Below are positions 21,327 through 31,455 of a DNA stretch of 64,000 nt, piece after piece. The translations under genes were made by a program, and so were the position numbers. The notes under the pieces were generated by a model. That model was not told the DNA's origin and did no database searches. It saw only the letters and a list, made by a program, of their open reading frames with translations. Each line of letters begins with the position of its first letter. Position 1 is the stretch's first letter. The DNA is taken from positions 1,178,001 through 1,242,000 of the forward strand of contig JAPZLL010000002.1 of NCBI GenBank assembly GCA_036250225.1. The letters run 5' to 3'. This DNA comes from Cercophora sp. LCS_1. Its lineage: Eukaryota > Ascomycota > Sordariomycetes > Sordariales > Lasiosphaeriaceae.

Positions 21327-22406
21327 TCAGCTTGAAGTGTGCTGGCCATTGGTGTTGTTGACCAGGGCATCTCCGCTTTGTCGCCCCCTTCCCTCCTCCT
21401 GCGCCTTTGCGGCGTCGGAGTGTTTGGCAGGATCAAACACATACATCGGAAACTCTAGGAAGATGGTTCGTTTGATGATGATGGGCAATCGTTCGTAAAT
21501 CCGCGGCGGGAAGGGGATGAGAATGCTGGTGCGCCGCAGATAACGCTCGTACGCCTCCCAGTTAGTTCCGGCTTCAAAACGCCTCTTGGCCCCCGGCCTC
21601 TCAGAGAGCGGAAGCCCCGAGACAAACATCAACAAGAACGTTAAAAGAAACGGTCCAATGATGGTAGCATAGAGGGCGTTATACGCCTGACCGCCGACGA
21701 ACCCATCCGCTGCCGCTGAGACTGCGATCATGTAAATGGCTGTGACTCATATCAGTCCAATCTGCACCCAGCAAAGGAAAGAAAGGGTGGACGAACCAAA
21801 CTGCACGATGATCTCCCCAAAATAATTCGGGTGTCTCGACAGGTAGAAAAACCCTCCATCGCAAACCGCCGATCGATCATTCTCGGCACGAAACCGCATC
21901 CTCTGCGCGTCACTCACACTCTCCATCACCAGTCCGATCGCATACAATACCACACCCGCAATGTCCCTCCCCGTCCCAAAGCTCCTCTGCGGGTACGCAA
22001 GAACAGCAGGTGAGTTGAGAATAGTGACGGGCAGGGAACATGTCCAGACCCAGATCATCTGGAAGACCCAAAACCCGAGAAAGGGAAAAAACTTGTCGCG
22101 CTTGTCATCAAAGCGGTCATCTTTCCCCGTCTTGAGGACGCGATAGAAGAGAAATCCCGATAGGCGAAGGGCCCACACCATGAGAAATAGGGAGGCCACG
22201 AGCTGACGGGTGGGCGGGATAGTGCCATTTGCGCCGAGACTGAGAGTGAGGACGGCAAGGAGGACAAAATTAGTGCCCCCGGCAAAATCGGTGAGCTTGT
22301 CGAATTTGAGAGAGAACGCGATCGAGAAGAAGAAGAGCTGGTAGGCAATGGTGATGAGGAGGGTTATGGCGAGGTAGTAGGGGTCGAGAACTTGGATTGG
22401 GGCCAT
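21327..22406 (-). CDS. DUF1295 / steroid 5-alpha-reductase-like membrane protein
   Basis: Two exons, 22406-21797 and 21739-21327, with a 57 bp GTTCGT...CAG intron; 340 residues. Multiple membrane segments are visible. The diagnostic C-terminal block DGGFFYLSRHPNYFGEIIVQF (about 183-203) is the RHPNYFGE motif of DUF1295 and isoprenylcysteine-methyltransferase-like or steroid-reductase-like proteins. GTNWEAYERYLRRTSILIPFPP follows. The expected location is the ER or another internal membrane; the reaction is unknown. Codons change from C-ending in the 5' part to G-ending in the middle. Confidence 0.88.
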
Positions 22407-22516
22407 CTTGATGGTGTTGTTGGCGCCGGTGGAAGTTGGGTTATTGAAGATTAGACATTAATGTGTTATATGGACTTGGAGGGTAATTTCGTCATTGGGG
22501 ATGAGAGATATTTAAA

Positions 22517-23029
22517 TCACTTCGAGGCCAGCCCGGTTCTTCGTTGCACTAGTTCAAAAACATCATGACGGTCATGAGCGAGAGAGATCGTGGTGTTGAG
22601 GGGCAGTTGGCCGCGATCGACGCCACCTGCTGAAATCGGGGACGGCGCCGCTGCGGCAGAGGTTACGTAAACTTTGTAAAGCAGCAGCGCTCCCAGCCCA
22701 AGGGAAACACCGCGACTGGGGCGGACAGATGCTCGATGCAATTCTGCCAAGTAGAAAGTCAAGGTCAAAATTGCACTGCCACTCAACCGCCACCAGATTT
22801 TCCTTTCTATGGTCTTCCAAGACTCAAGATTTGCGTCAACTGCATTGAAACCAAGATCGAAGTTCGCCAGTGTTGAGGCCTGCAGGCGGGCCAAGCTCGA
22901 ATCGCTAGTGCAGGTCCAGTGCAGCTGTGTGTGGATCATCCCCCAGACAGAGATCTGGAAGTGGTTCTGGAATTCTCGGCGTGGAATCTCAAGAAGGCTC
23001 AACTTTGGCTCCCTTGGAAATGCGCCCAT
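22517..23029 (-). CDS. Possible orphan protein, 170 aa
   Basis: An uninterrupted frame from ATG 23029 with codon choice resembling neighbouring genes (TTC, CAG, ATC, AAC frequent). It has one hydrophobic stretch near residues 78-100 (WWRLSGSAILTLTFYLAELH) and a second, alanine-rich one at about 110-130. I do not recognise a family. It sits 110 bp upstream of the DUF1295 gene on the same strand, so part of it could be that gene's leader. It could also be chance. Confidence 0.35.
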   Translation of the reverse strand: MGAFPREPKLSLLEIPRREFQNHFQISVWGMIHTQLHWTCTSDSSLARLQASTLANFDLGFNAVDANLESWKTIERKIWWRLSGSAILTLTFYLAELHRASVRPSRGVSLGLGALLLYKVYVTSAAAAPSPISAGGVDRGQLPLNTTISLAHDRHDVFELVQRRTGLASK

Positions 23030-24009
23030 GGTCGTGCATCGACGACGTCTTGCGAAAACCCGGTATGAACCAGCTTGCTGCCACTCGCAGTCCTAATTTT
23101 ACCGCCGTGATGATGTGCCGGCAAAAAACAATGGGAAACAGAAAACGCCATGCCTGGGCTGGTGCATCGACTGTTCCGTTGCGCGCTGTGATAGGGGGCA
23201 TAAATGTTTCTGCTTTCGCATTTGTCCGTCGTTGGTCAACTCATTTGACAGAGGTTGAGCCCCAGAGAGGCCATGGCCGGTGTTCGTGGGGCTCCTGGGC
23301 CTAGCCTCGGCTGGCCTCGTTTCAACAGGGTGACCTCAGACACAAGCGGTCAGGGGTCGTGTATCACAACCCCTGGCGACCCGCCCTGCTTCAGCCTCAA
23401 CACCTTGCACAACCGCACCGCGACTCCGCAACGCCTAGACGAGAGACCCTGTGAGACTCTCCTGGGCATGGCCCTCGGGCGACAGTGCGGCCCCAGGAGG
23501 TAGGAGCGCCCAGGATTGCTTCGACGTGGACACGTACGATATGGCGGCGAGCCGCGCACATCGAAACAGGTTTCGAGTCGGGTCTTTTCTTCTCTCTCCG
23601 TCTCTTTCTCAGTCTCCTTTCCTCTGCGTCGGGCCACACGCTTCGCTTCTAATCTCGTCCTATCTTCTCGTTCGTTTCTTGCTGTCCTTTCTGACTTCAT
23701 CCCAAGCGTGCCCTTTCTTTTCAAGCGAACCGTTCCCTTCTCTCCTCGCTGGCCGGCATCGATACCCCAAGCTTCATTCCCTTAGCTTCTGGTGTCCGCC
23801 TTCCAACGAGGATCCCTTTTCTCCTTCCGATACGCCTCCGACCGGTGCGCTCACGAATAGGCATCGTCAACGTCCAGGACGACGATCGCTTTCTGTCCTT
23901 ACTTACGATTCTCCGGGTTGATCCCGCGTGCATACCTTATACCTTTTGACGGCTGGGCTGTTTCGCCATTCTTTGTCCATACGACGAATTTTTCTGTACA
24001 TGATTGAAG
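23030..24009. other. Intergenic region
   Basis: About 1 kb with pyrimidine-rich stretches on the plus strand at 23580-23760 (repeated CTCTCC/TTTC), as expected near a transcription start of the secreted-protein gene. The 156-codon frame at 23451-23921 lacks domains and is rejected. Confidence 0.4.
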
Positions 24010-25255
24010 ATGAGACCCAATACTAGCGGTGCCGTGCTTCTTCTGGGCTCGCTGTCGCTCGTCCAGGTAGGGTGGTTCGGATGGAGACCCACAGATTGGC
24101 TACTGACAAGTTGACAGGCGGCTGCGCATCGGCGAGATGGACTGTTGGGCAGGCTGAGGGCGCGGGGCGACGAGCTCGACAAGAGACAGGACCAGGCACA
24201 GACAGTGACGGTTGTGCAAACGGTGACGGTGGGAGGAGCGGATGGTGGAATCGTTGCGAACAACACAGTGACCGTTACTGTGACGGCGGCCTGTCAACCA
24301 GGGGCGGTGAATGGCGCTGCCTCCAGCTTGGACACTGCAGTTGGTGCTTCGGCGACTCTGCCGGCCGTCGGGGCAGTTGCTTCAGCTCCGGGCGCCGCTG
24401 TTCCGGGGGCCCAACAACAAGCGAGTGGCGGAATTGGCGTTGTCATTGTCGAGATCCCCACCTCCCTCCGGACCCCGACCCGTGTTGGCACTCCGCCTCC
24501 TGCAACATCGGCTGCTGCGCTTCCCCCTGCAGCCAGTGTCAGCGCTCCTGTTGCGCAGAATCCCGCCGTTGGTGGTAAGATGACCTCAGAATCTCCAATG
24601 TTAGGATCGCTCGTGTTAACAGACGATAGGTTCGTCACTGGCTCCCCTCCCCGGCTCGTCTGCGGCAGGCTCGCTGCAGCCGCTCCCCTCTGCCGGGGCT
24701 TCTTCTGTTGCCGGTGGACTTCAACCCCTTCCCTCGGCGGGATCATCCCTTGCCCAGCTTCCGTCCGCTGGCGCAGGGTCTTCTTTAGCTCCTCTTCCGT
24801 CCGTCGGGGCCAGCTCCCTCGCACCCCTTCCCTCTGCCGGCCCGGCTTCCGCTCTCCAGCCCCTTCCGCCAGTCGCGTCTGCGTCGAACCTCGCACCTCT
24901 CCCTTCGCTTGCCGCCCCCTCAGCCGCCCCGGTAGCTGCTCCCTCCGCAGTTCCCGCAGCTCCCGCAGCTCCCGTTGACCCGAACCTCATTCCTCCCGGC
25001 GGTATCGCGGATCCGGCCGCTGGTGGCGCGACCCCAGTTGCCGGGCCCGATGGATCGTTCGGTGGCACCGCCGGTGTTGTTCCCATCGGCGGCGCTGGCA
25101 ACCCCCAGGCTGTGGTCGATCCGACCGTCACACAGACCCCGGGTGTTGCGAACGCCGGTGCTCAGGTGGTCAACATTGACGTGTCGAACTTGACGCTGAA
25201 CAGCCAGCTCAACCTCGGCAACTTGGTGCAGGCAACGCCGGCTCCGGCCATCTAA
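24010..25255 (+). CDS. Secreted/cell-wall Ala-Pro-Ser-rich protein
   Basis: Three exons, 24010-24066, 24118-24574 and 24630-25255, with introns of 51 and 55 bp; 379 residues. Exon 1 is almost exactly the signal peptide (hydrophobic AVLLLGSLSLVQA). A KR site at about residues 41-42, just before QDQAQTVTV, resembles a Kex2 cleavage site. TVTV-rich segments with N-x-T sites follow. An imperfect repeat built on SLAPLPSxGAS lies at about 170-260, then an Ala/Pro stretch, then a conserved-looking end (VVNIDVSNLTLNSQLNLGNLV). No enzyme domain is visible. It is probably an extracellular, O-glycosylated wall or matrix protein, inferred from composition. Confidence 0.72.
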
Positions 25256-25716
25256 TAGTTTGGTGTAGGGAAGAGGCGGAGACGTGCACATGAGAGAAAC
25301 CTGGGTGTCTCGCCATGTGTAATATATACCCAACCCCTTATTTTCTTGTTGGATTGGTATAAAATGGATTGGGGCAGTGATTATTTGGATCTCTCTTTTT
25401 TTTACAGCGAAATATCAATACGTATTATTAGGACGGATTGGCGTAGACCCAACCTCCCGGCTCGGTTCATGGTGTTTTTGCTCTTGGCAGGGTCACCTGG
25501 ATATAGACTGTGTGTATCAAGTCACTCGCTCGAGGCATCTCGATTGGCAGATAAACATTATCCTTTTCAAACTCTTGTCCCAGGCACATACATGATAATC
25601 CAGGGGTATCAATAACAACGCCGTATTTTAGTGCCTTGCCCGAATCTAGGGGTATCATAGAAAAACGCCAAATGATGAAATGCCTCTGGTACATTGTTCC
25701 CTTCCAGCTCCAAAGC
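25256..25716. other. Convergent intergenic region
   Basis: 460 bp between the 3' ends of the secreted-protein gene and rpp1. AT-rich, no gene. Confidence 0.5.
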
Positions 25717-26673
25717 TCACTTGCTCACCGCAACTTGAACCGCATCCTTCTTCACCTTCTTCGCCTGTCTCTTGCTCATCGGTGCTTGACTTTCCCCAGC
25801 ATTCACACCACCACCACCACCACCACCACCACCACCACCGCCGCCCTCATTCTTCCTTTTGGCACCCTTTTCCTTTCCCTTTCTCCCCGTCTCTGCGGCA
25901 GCAGCCGCTGCTTCCTCCCTCTCCCTTTTGCTCTCCTCCCCCTCTTCCGCAACCCGTACGATATCAACAACCCCTCTAAACCCCCGTCTCTTGATGCCCT
26001 CGTTCACCACAACCGCCCTCGCCCCCGTCCCAATGGCCTCCATCCCCTTTTCCGGCCCCAGATCCCAACCCGCCAGCAAATTCACCACATCCGCGGGCCC
26101 CCTCAGCCCCAAAGCGCTCTGCGCCTCGCTGCTAACCACTATCCCCCTTCCCTTTGTCGCCCGAATCAGTGATTTGAAATTCCCAATGAAGTTGGAACGT
26201 TGTCGCGCATCAACGCCCTCGCCCAAGATCTGGCTGTAGCAAATTTCGAACCTCGTGCCCCGGTGAACGGCCGCCATGGCGGTTCGGTAGTGGATGTGCC
26301 ATCCGAAAAAGGAGGTCAGGTCGAAGGAGATGAGCGCGGGGATTTCGGTCGTTGCGGAGCACGCCCACGAAAAGGCTTTTTCTGTGGTTGGGCGAACAGT
26401 GAGGAGATCGTAGGCTCGGGCGTAGTCGGCGAGGCGGTAGTTGGTTGTGGAGGGGTCGGCGATGGTGAGGGTTATGCGCCGGAGGATGGTTGGCGTTGAG
26501 GGGGAGGCGGAGAGAATAGGAATCGGGTTGGTGATTTCTTTGGAGGTTGGGGTTGCGAGGGTTTGGTTGAGGGCGATGGTGGTGTAGCCGAGCGATTTGG
26601 AGAAGCGGAGGGTGTTGAGGAGCGAGGGGAGGGGGGTGGAGGGGGTCCAGGGGATGTTGAGATCGTAGAGCAT
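25717..26673 (-). CDS. rpp1: Ribonuclease P/MRP subunit Rpp1 (p30)
   Basis: A single exon of 318 residues. MLYDLNIPW at the start, LGYTTIALNQ, DLLTVRPTTEKAFSWAC (about 89-105), DLTSFFGWHIHYRTAMAAVHRGTRFEICYSQ (about 117-147) and KSLIRATKGRGIVVSSEA (about 167-184) follow the TIM-barrel-like p30 family in order. The protein scaffolds RNase P, which processes pre-tRNA 5' ends, and RNase MRP, which acts in rRNA processing; location is the nucleus or nucleolus. After about residue 245 the tail is Lys/Glu/Ala-rich and holds a run of 13 glycines coded by GGT repeats, then a basic end (MSKRQAKKVKKD). Confidence 0.93.
   Translation of the reverse strand: MLYDLNIPWTPSTPLPSLLNTLRFSKSLGYTTIALNQTLATPTSKEITNPIPILSASPSTPTILRRITLTIADPSTTNYRLADYARAYDLLTVRPTTEKAFSWACSATTEIPALISFDLTSFFGWHIHYRTAMAAVHRGTRFEICYSQILGEGVDARQRSNFIGNFKSLIRATKGRGIVVSSEAQSALGLRGPADVVNLLAGWDLGPEKGMEAIGTGARAVVVNEGIKRRGFRGVVDIVRVAEEGEESKREREEAAAAAAETGRKGKEKGAKRKNEGGGGGGGGGGGGGVNAGESQAPMSKRQAKKVKKDAVQVAVSK
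25805..25842. repeat. (CCA)n microsatellite coding poly-Gly in rpp1
   Basis: About 12-13 trinucleotide units on the plus strand, read as GGT/GGC glycine codons on the minus strand, in the disordered tail of Rpp1. Confidence 0.93.
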
Positions 26674-27498
26674 TGTGAGTGTTGGAGATGTTGTTTGTTA
26701 GGGGTTGAACTGTTGGGTTGGGGCCATGCGGTTGTAGTGCTACGCCGTGGTTGAACGAGGTAGTGTGCGCTTGATGTTGACTTTTTCGCGATGATCAAGA
26801 TCGAAACGTCAAAAGTTTATGGGTCTGCATGCAGGATTGAGATTTCGGGTGCAGTGGGGTTGCCCGTTGACAGCTCCAGACTGGCGCCAAGCTCTCGGGT
26901 CTCGGCATACTCCCCGTGTCGCCTTCCAAGGCACTTGGCGGGGACTCCTCAGCCAGGCATACAAATAACCCAGTTCAGAATCTCAACCATTCAGACTACC
27001 AGTTCTTACAAGCAATGCATGAGTCACATTGTTGGAGTGTATTTGCAGGGATTATAGGTGTATAATATGCTATAAAATGAAGAAGTATTGTAATGAATGC
27101 ATGGTATTGGGTAAATGGATACAAATAAGACCACTTAATGCTGGAGAAGATGTGCTGAGGAAACGCACTTTCTTGTCAGGAATGTGTCTCCCAAGCCTGC
27201 ACTGCCCTCATAAACACGCAACCACCCGCCCCAACGACAGTGCATCGAGACCGGAGGGATCTTCCCGACACTTTGCCTCTGGGTAACCCTTTGCAATCAA
27301 ATAAAGCCGGTCCTATCTTACACCCAGGAATATCGTGCCATTTCATCTTTTCGCAACCTAGTCGCCCTCGATATCTCGTCCATTGGCATTGCGCCGATCT
27401 CCGCCGTCGCTGTCAAAGCTACAGAGCTCAACATCTAAGCACGCGACTTCCGAAAGCCTACCGAACCCAAACGTACCCCGACCGGGCGAATCTTGACA
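26674..27498. promoter_or_regulatory. Divergent intergenic region rpp1/zinc-ribbon gene
   Basis: About 0.8 kb, AT-rich around 27000-27130. No gene or RNA recognised. Confidence 0.45.
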
Positions 27499-27911
27499 AT
27501 GTGTCTCATATTTACGTGCGGCGAACACACCTTTCGCAAAGAGGTGGAAGGCTATGAGGGTGTCGTCTGCCGGTGTCACAATTGCGGGAACTACAGCGGC
27601 CATGTCATCAAGCAGAATCCCTGGTTTACCTTCTGCTTTATCGCAAGTTTCCCCTTGACGCGTGGTGTCTCGGACTTGAGCGCTAACCATCCAACCAGCC
27701 TGTGATCCCCCTATCGATGAAGGGGTATACCGATGTCTCCTGCCATATTTGCAATTTCCAACAACCACTTGAGCACCGCCAGGACGTTCAGGCTATGAAG
27801 GGTGGCGGTGGAGGGGGGATGATGATGCATCCGCCAGGACCACAAGGCGCGCCGCCACAAGGATGGCAGAATCACGGGCCGGGACAACAGCAGCCGATGA
27901 GATATGGTTGA
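27499..27911 (+). CDS. Small zinc-ribbon protein
   Basis: Two exons, 27499-27642 and 27699-27911; 118 residues. The CxxC pairs are RCHNCG (about residues 25-30) and SCHICN (about 61-66). Between them PWFTFCFIPVIPLS bridges the splice, a strong family hallmark that fixes the junction. The tail is Gly/Met/Gln/Pro-rich. Similar small proteins occur throughout fungi without known function. The first intron base pair is GC: the donor is GCAAGT at 27643, with a CGCTAAC branch site and an ACCAG acceptor. No GT donor restores the conserved sequence. Confidence 0.85.
27643..27698 (+). other. GC-AG intron in the zinc-ribbon gene
   Basis: 56 bp with donor GCAAGT, a strong branch site GCTAAC at about 27682, and acceptor CAG. 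This is the second GC-AG intron in the window; both share the same hexamer donor. Confidence 0.8.
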
Positions 27912-28783
27912 TCGGGAGCGGTACCGGAGTGTTCGCTGTCGGGAAAGGACTCGAGGGAGCTCTGGGTGCCTTAAACTAGGGGTTATGTGTAATGGGAGTA
28001 CGTGTGAGCGGTTGCCTTGCCTGGCGTTGGGTGTTACTGCGTGTTTGACAGCAGCAGTGTATTGGAATGGATACCCAGTTGGGTTGGCTTTTGACCTGTG
28101 GGGATATGTATTTGGGGGAAGACATTGTATAACCGAAACACCTACGGCAATGCTGCATGTACGCGTTGTGATGTTTAGTGATTTTATTTTCACTGTCCTC
28201 TCATTGCGCTGAAGTGTGCAAATCGCCAGATGTCGGGTTATAAAGTTTAGATCCTTGGCAGTGTCCAGGATTTGTCGTGTTCGAGCAGCTCGGCACAAGG
28301 TCATTACCATACGTGGACTTCATGTAGCGATTTTCTCAAGAACACGGGCCTATTTGATCAATTCACAAACCGATGTATATGAAGTTCGCAATGGCTAATT
28401 CAATTGAATCTGTATCGTATGTCTAGCATGTTTTAGGTTCATGTCCAATTTTTTTATCTGTGCCTCAAGTTCAGCCTGAACGTCAGGGTCTCGATTCCGA
28501 AATGATACCGTACCGGATTTACAACCCTAACCCTTGTATCTCCACTCTATTACGTCAATCTGCATGCAACAAAATGCATGCGGACTTTCAGAGAACGAGT
28601 TACAAGACATTCGACTGCGGGGAGTTTATCACCGCTGGCCAATTCCCAAGCTTTGGTCGGATCGCTTTTGGTGCGCCATGATCGTCGCATTCTCGATTTC
28701 CAGGTGGCCATTCTGAGACAACCCATTCCGATTTTCCCTTGCGTCGCACCGAGACACCAATCGTTGCCGTCTTTGATTTGAAG
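27912..28783. other. Intergenic region
   Basis: About 0.9 kb, AT-rich in places, between two plus-strand genes. Nothing recognised. Confidence 0.5.
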
Positions 28784-30778
28784 ATGGCTTCTAATAAACG
28801 GGGTCCCTCGGTTTTGGTACGTTGACCCTCTTACTTTGCTTCAATGTGTAAACTCACTGAATTTTTGCCAGGTCACCGATTCGCGTGACCGTCCCCCTCC
28901 TCGTCCAGGTGCGGCTGGTGGCATTGGACGCCAATCCAATACTCGCTTCATATCAGTCGACAATGTCCTCCAATACTCATCCGAGATACCTTCTGGTCAG
29001 CCACGAGGCCCTCCAAGCCAGCGCCCTACTCGTGCAGCTGTTCGTCGTGCTAGCGCGGGTGGTGGGCTCCCAACCCTCGCCTCTGCTCGAACCGGCCAGC
29101 AAATTGTTCCGTCGCGCACCACAAAGGTCAGCGAAAAGCTGGTTCTGATTCCCGAGACTATAAGCGATAAAGATGGCGAGGACGGCATCCCTAGCGATGA
29201 CGAACTGGCATGCCGAGCGTCTATATTGCGGGCGAACGACGAGAGTCGACCACTGAAAGACGAAGAGCTGGACGTGCTGAGAAGGCGGGGCGGTATCCGT
29301 GGGAAGAGCTACGCGGAGCGCTTGCCTAAGATGCAGCGCGGTGATAAGGTGGCTCGATTGACAGCGTATTGCACCGCTCAGGCCTTCAAGATGAAGGCTA
29401 CGACTGAGTTTCTGCGGACAAAGCATGAGGCAAAGACGAAGCTTTATGACGATTGTCTCTACACCGTCTATCACCTACCGTTATTACCCGGTACTGATGG
29501 GTACCGGGTACGAAGTCGGCCGATTTTAAGGACCCCAGGGACAGGAAAGACGGTACTGGACTTGGAGATCGAACGCAGCGAACGCAGAGATGAACATGAA
29601 GGCTTTTGGGACGACTATTCGTACGGTATCCAAGGACCAGAATCCAACTTCAGCACCGGAGATACCCTCCACCGAATGAGCAGCGCCCCTGAATTGGCAA
29701 GCCGCCCGTTGGATCATGACAATGAGCATGATGCCAATGAGGTGTCCATCAATCCCATTAACCGCCTAGTTCCTGATGTCAAGAACTTTGCTGAGATGTT
29801 CATTTTCTCTTACGGTGTTGTTGTCTTTTGGAACTTCACCGAGCACCAGGAAAAAGACATCCTGGCAGACCTGGCATTCGCTGAAAATGAAACGGGTGTC
29901 TCATTGCTCATACGTCCTCTGAGCGAGATCGACTTCGAGACAGAAGAGTTCCACTTTGAGTATAGCCCAGACGTGAAACGCCCCCGCGTCTTCAACGACA
30001 TGATTACCTTGCTCCCACGCTCCGATCACATGGTCAAGCTAACAATCAGCCATGCCATTGCCCAGAGCACAAAACTGTGCCTTTTCGAAGAGCGCATGTC
30101 GGAGACCATGCTAGATGCCCAGCATGTGCCGAAGCGATTAGCATTGACGGGCGAACTGAACATGACAAGAACTGAAATCGTCAAAATCCTAGGGCGGCTA
30201 TTCAAGAGTCGTGTCGATATCAACTTATGTAAGACCACGCACACACCTTGCTATGCGACTGGCTCTAATCTGTGAATATAGCATCAAACATCCTCGATGT
30301 GCCCAACTTCTTCTGGGACTCTGAGCCCACACTACATCCGCTCTATGTTGCTATTCGCGAGTATTTGGAGATTGACCCGCGAACCAAAGTACTGAACGAA
30401 CGTTGCAAGGTGTTCTTGGACCTTGCAGAAATACTTTCGGACAACGCCGCTGATGCGAAAATGAGCTATATCACCTGGATCATCATTATCTTGATTGTGA
30501 TTAGTATCATCGTCACTGTCACGGAGGTCGGATTACGCTTTAGTATCCTGTCTAAAGAGAAGGGTAAAGACAGAGATGGTCTCAGTGGCGGTGCCCACTC
30601 CGGTATTGGAAACGTCATAGGCGGCCAGCGTATTGATCTAAGGAGTCTGGAAGCGCTTGGTGCGGATGGGAATTACACCCTCGAGGATCTAAAGTTATGG
30701 GCAGCAGCGTTGAATGAACGGGAAAAGGCAGCAGTGTGTGGGAGAAACTATGTGGATAAGACGTTTGCTGAAGTTTGA
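28784..30778 (+). CDS. DUF155 membrane protein, Rmd8/Sif2-like
   Basis: Three exons, 28784-28816, 28872-30228 and 30282-30778, with introns of 55 and 53 bp; 628 residues. The first 140 residues are basic and disordered. RLTAYCTAQAFKM (about 180) and CLYTVYHLPLLPG start the conserved part. FIFSYGVVVFWNFT (about 335) and the acidic FETEEFHFEYSP block are hallmarks of DUF155 (RMD1/RMND1/Sif2). The terminal TM helix ITWIIIILIVISIIVTVTEV lies near residue 540, with about 80 residues after it. Fission yeast Sif2/Sif3 were found as Sad1-interacting factors; budding yeast Rmd8 is needed for sporulation. The molecular role is unknown. Confidence 0.86.
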
Positions 30779-31455
30779 AAATTTGTGTCGTAGGTTGTTT
30801 TTAATATCGCATGGCAATGGCGTTGGGGTTTATACGCTGTGCCACATCACAGAATGTAAGTTTTGGTACTCCAAAGAATAGCAGCGCAGGATCGTGGTGT
30901 TTCTCCCTTGATACCCGTCATCAGCCACCCGCGCCTTGGAATGCCAGGCACTGGGAAGGCTAGGTATCCAGCCTCAAAATTTAAAGTCCATCTCGGCATG
31001 TAATCCTCACAACCGAGGTTGTCATCGTGATAGCGCTAGCGCGTGGCTCAACGATATCTGACTTTTGAGACAAGCAATCCCATCCCAACCACCACCCCAG
31101 CATCGCTTGGACCCATGACCCCAAAGCCGCAAGGTTACAACATCAACAAAAGGATTCTTCAATTCGATTCAGCCAAATAAGAGCTGCTGTCCAATGCTAT
31201 CCCACAAGTTTATATACACAATAACCCAGACACTCCGCGCTCAAGCATCCACAGACGTCACCACCTCGGCACCCCCGTCAGCCATGCTGATCTGATATTG
31301 CCATGCCGATACTGCCATATACAACTGCCAAAGCAACAAAAGGACAAAAGAGCAAAAACTGTGAAAACACAGGGGATATCCAGGAATCTCGCGCAAGTGA
31401 CTCGCTCCCGGGACAAAACGCCATTTCCCCACGCCCCGAAAACCAAGAGACAAAA
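30779..31455. other. Convergent intergenic region
   Basis: About 0.7 kb between the 3' ends of the DUF155 and copper-ATPase genes. No gene. Confidence 0.5.

Noticed and set aside
23451..23921. 156-codon plus-strand frame
   Set aside because: Pyrimidine-rich leader sequence gives open frames in several phases; no domain.
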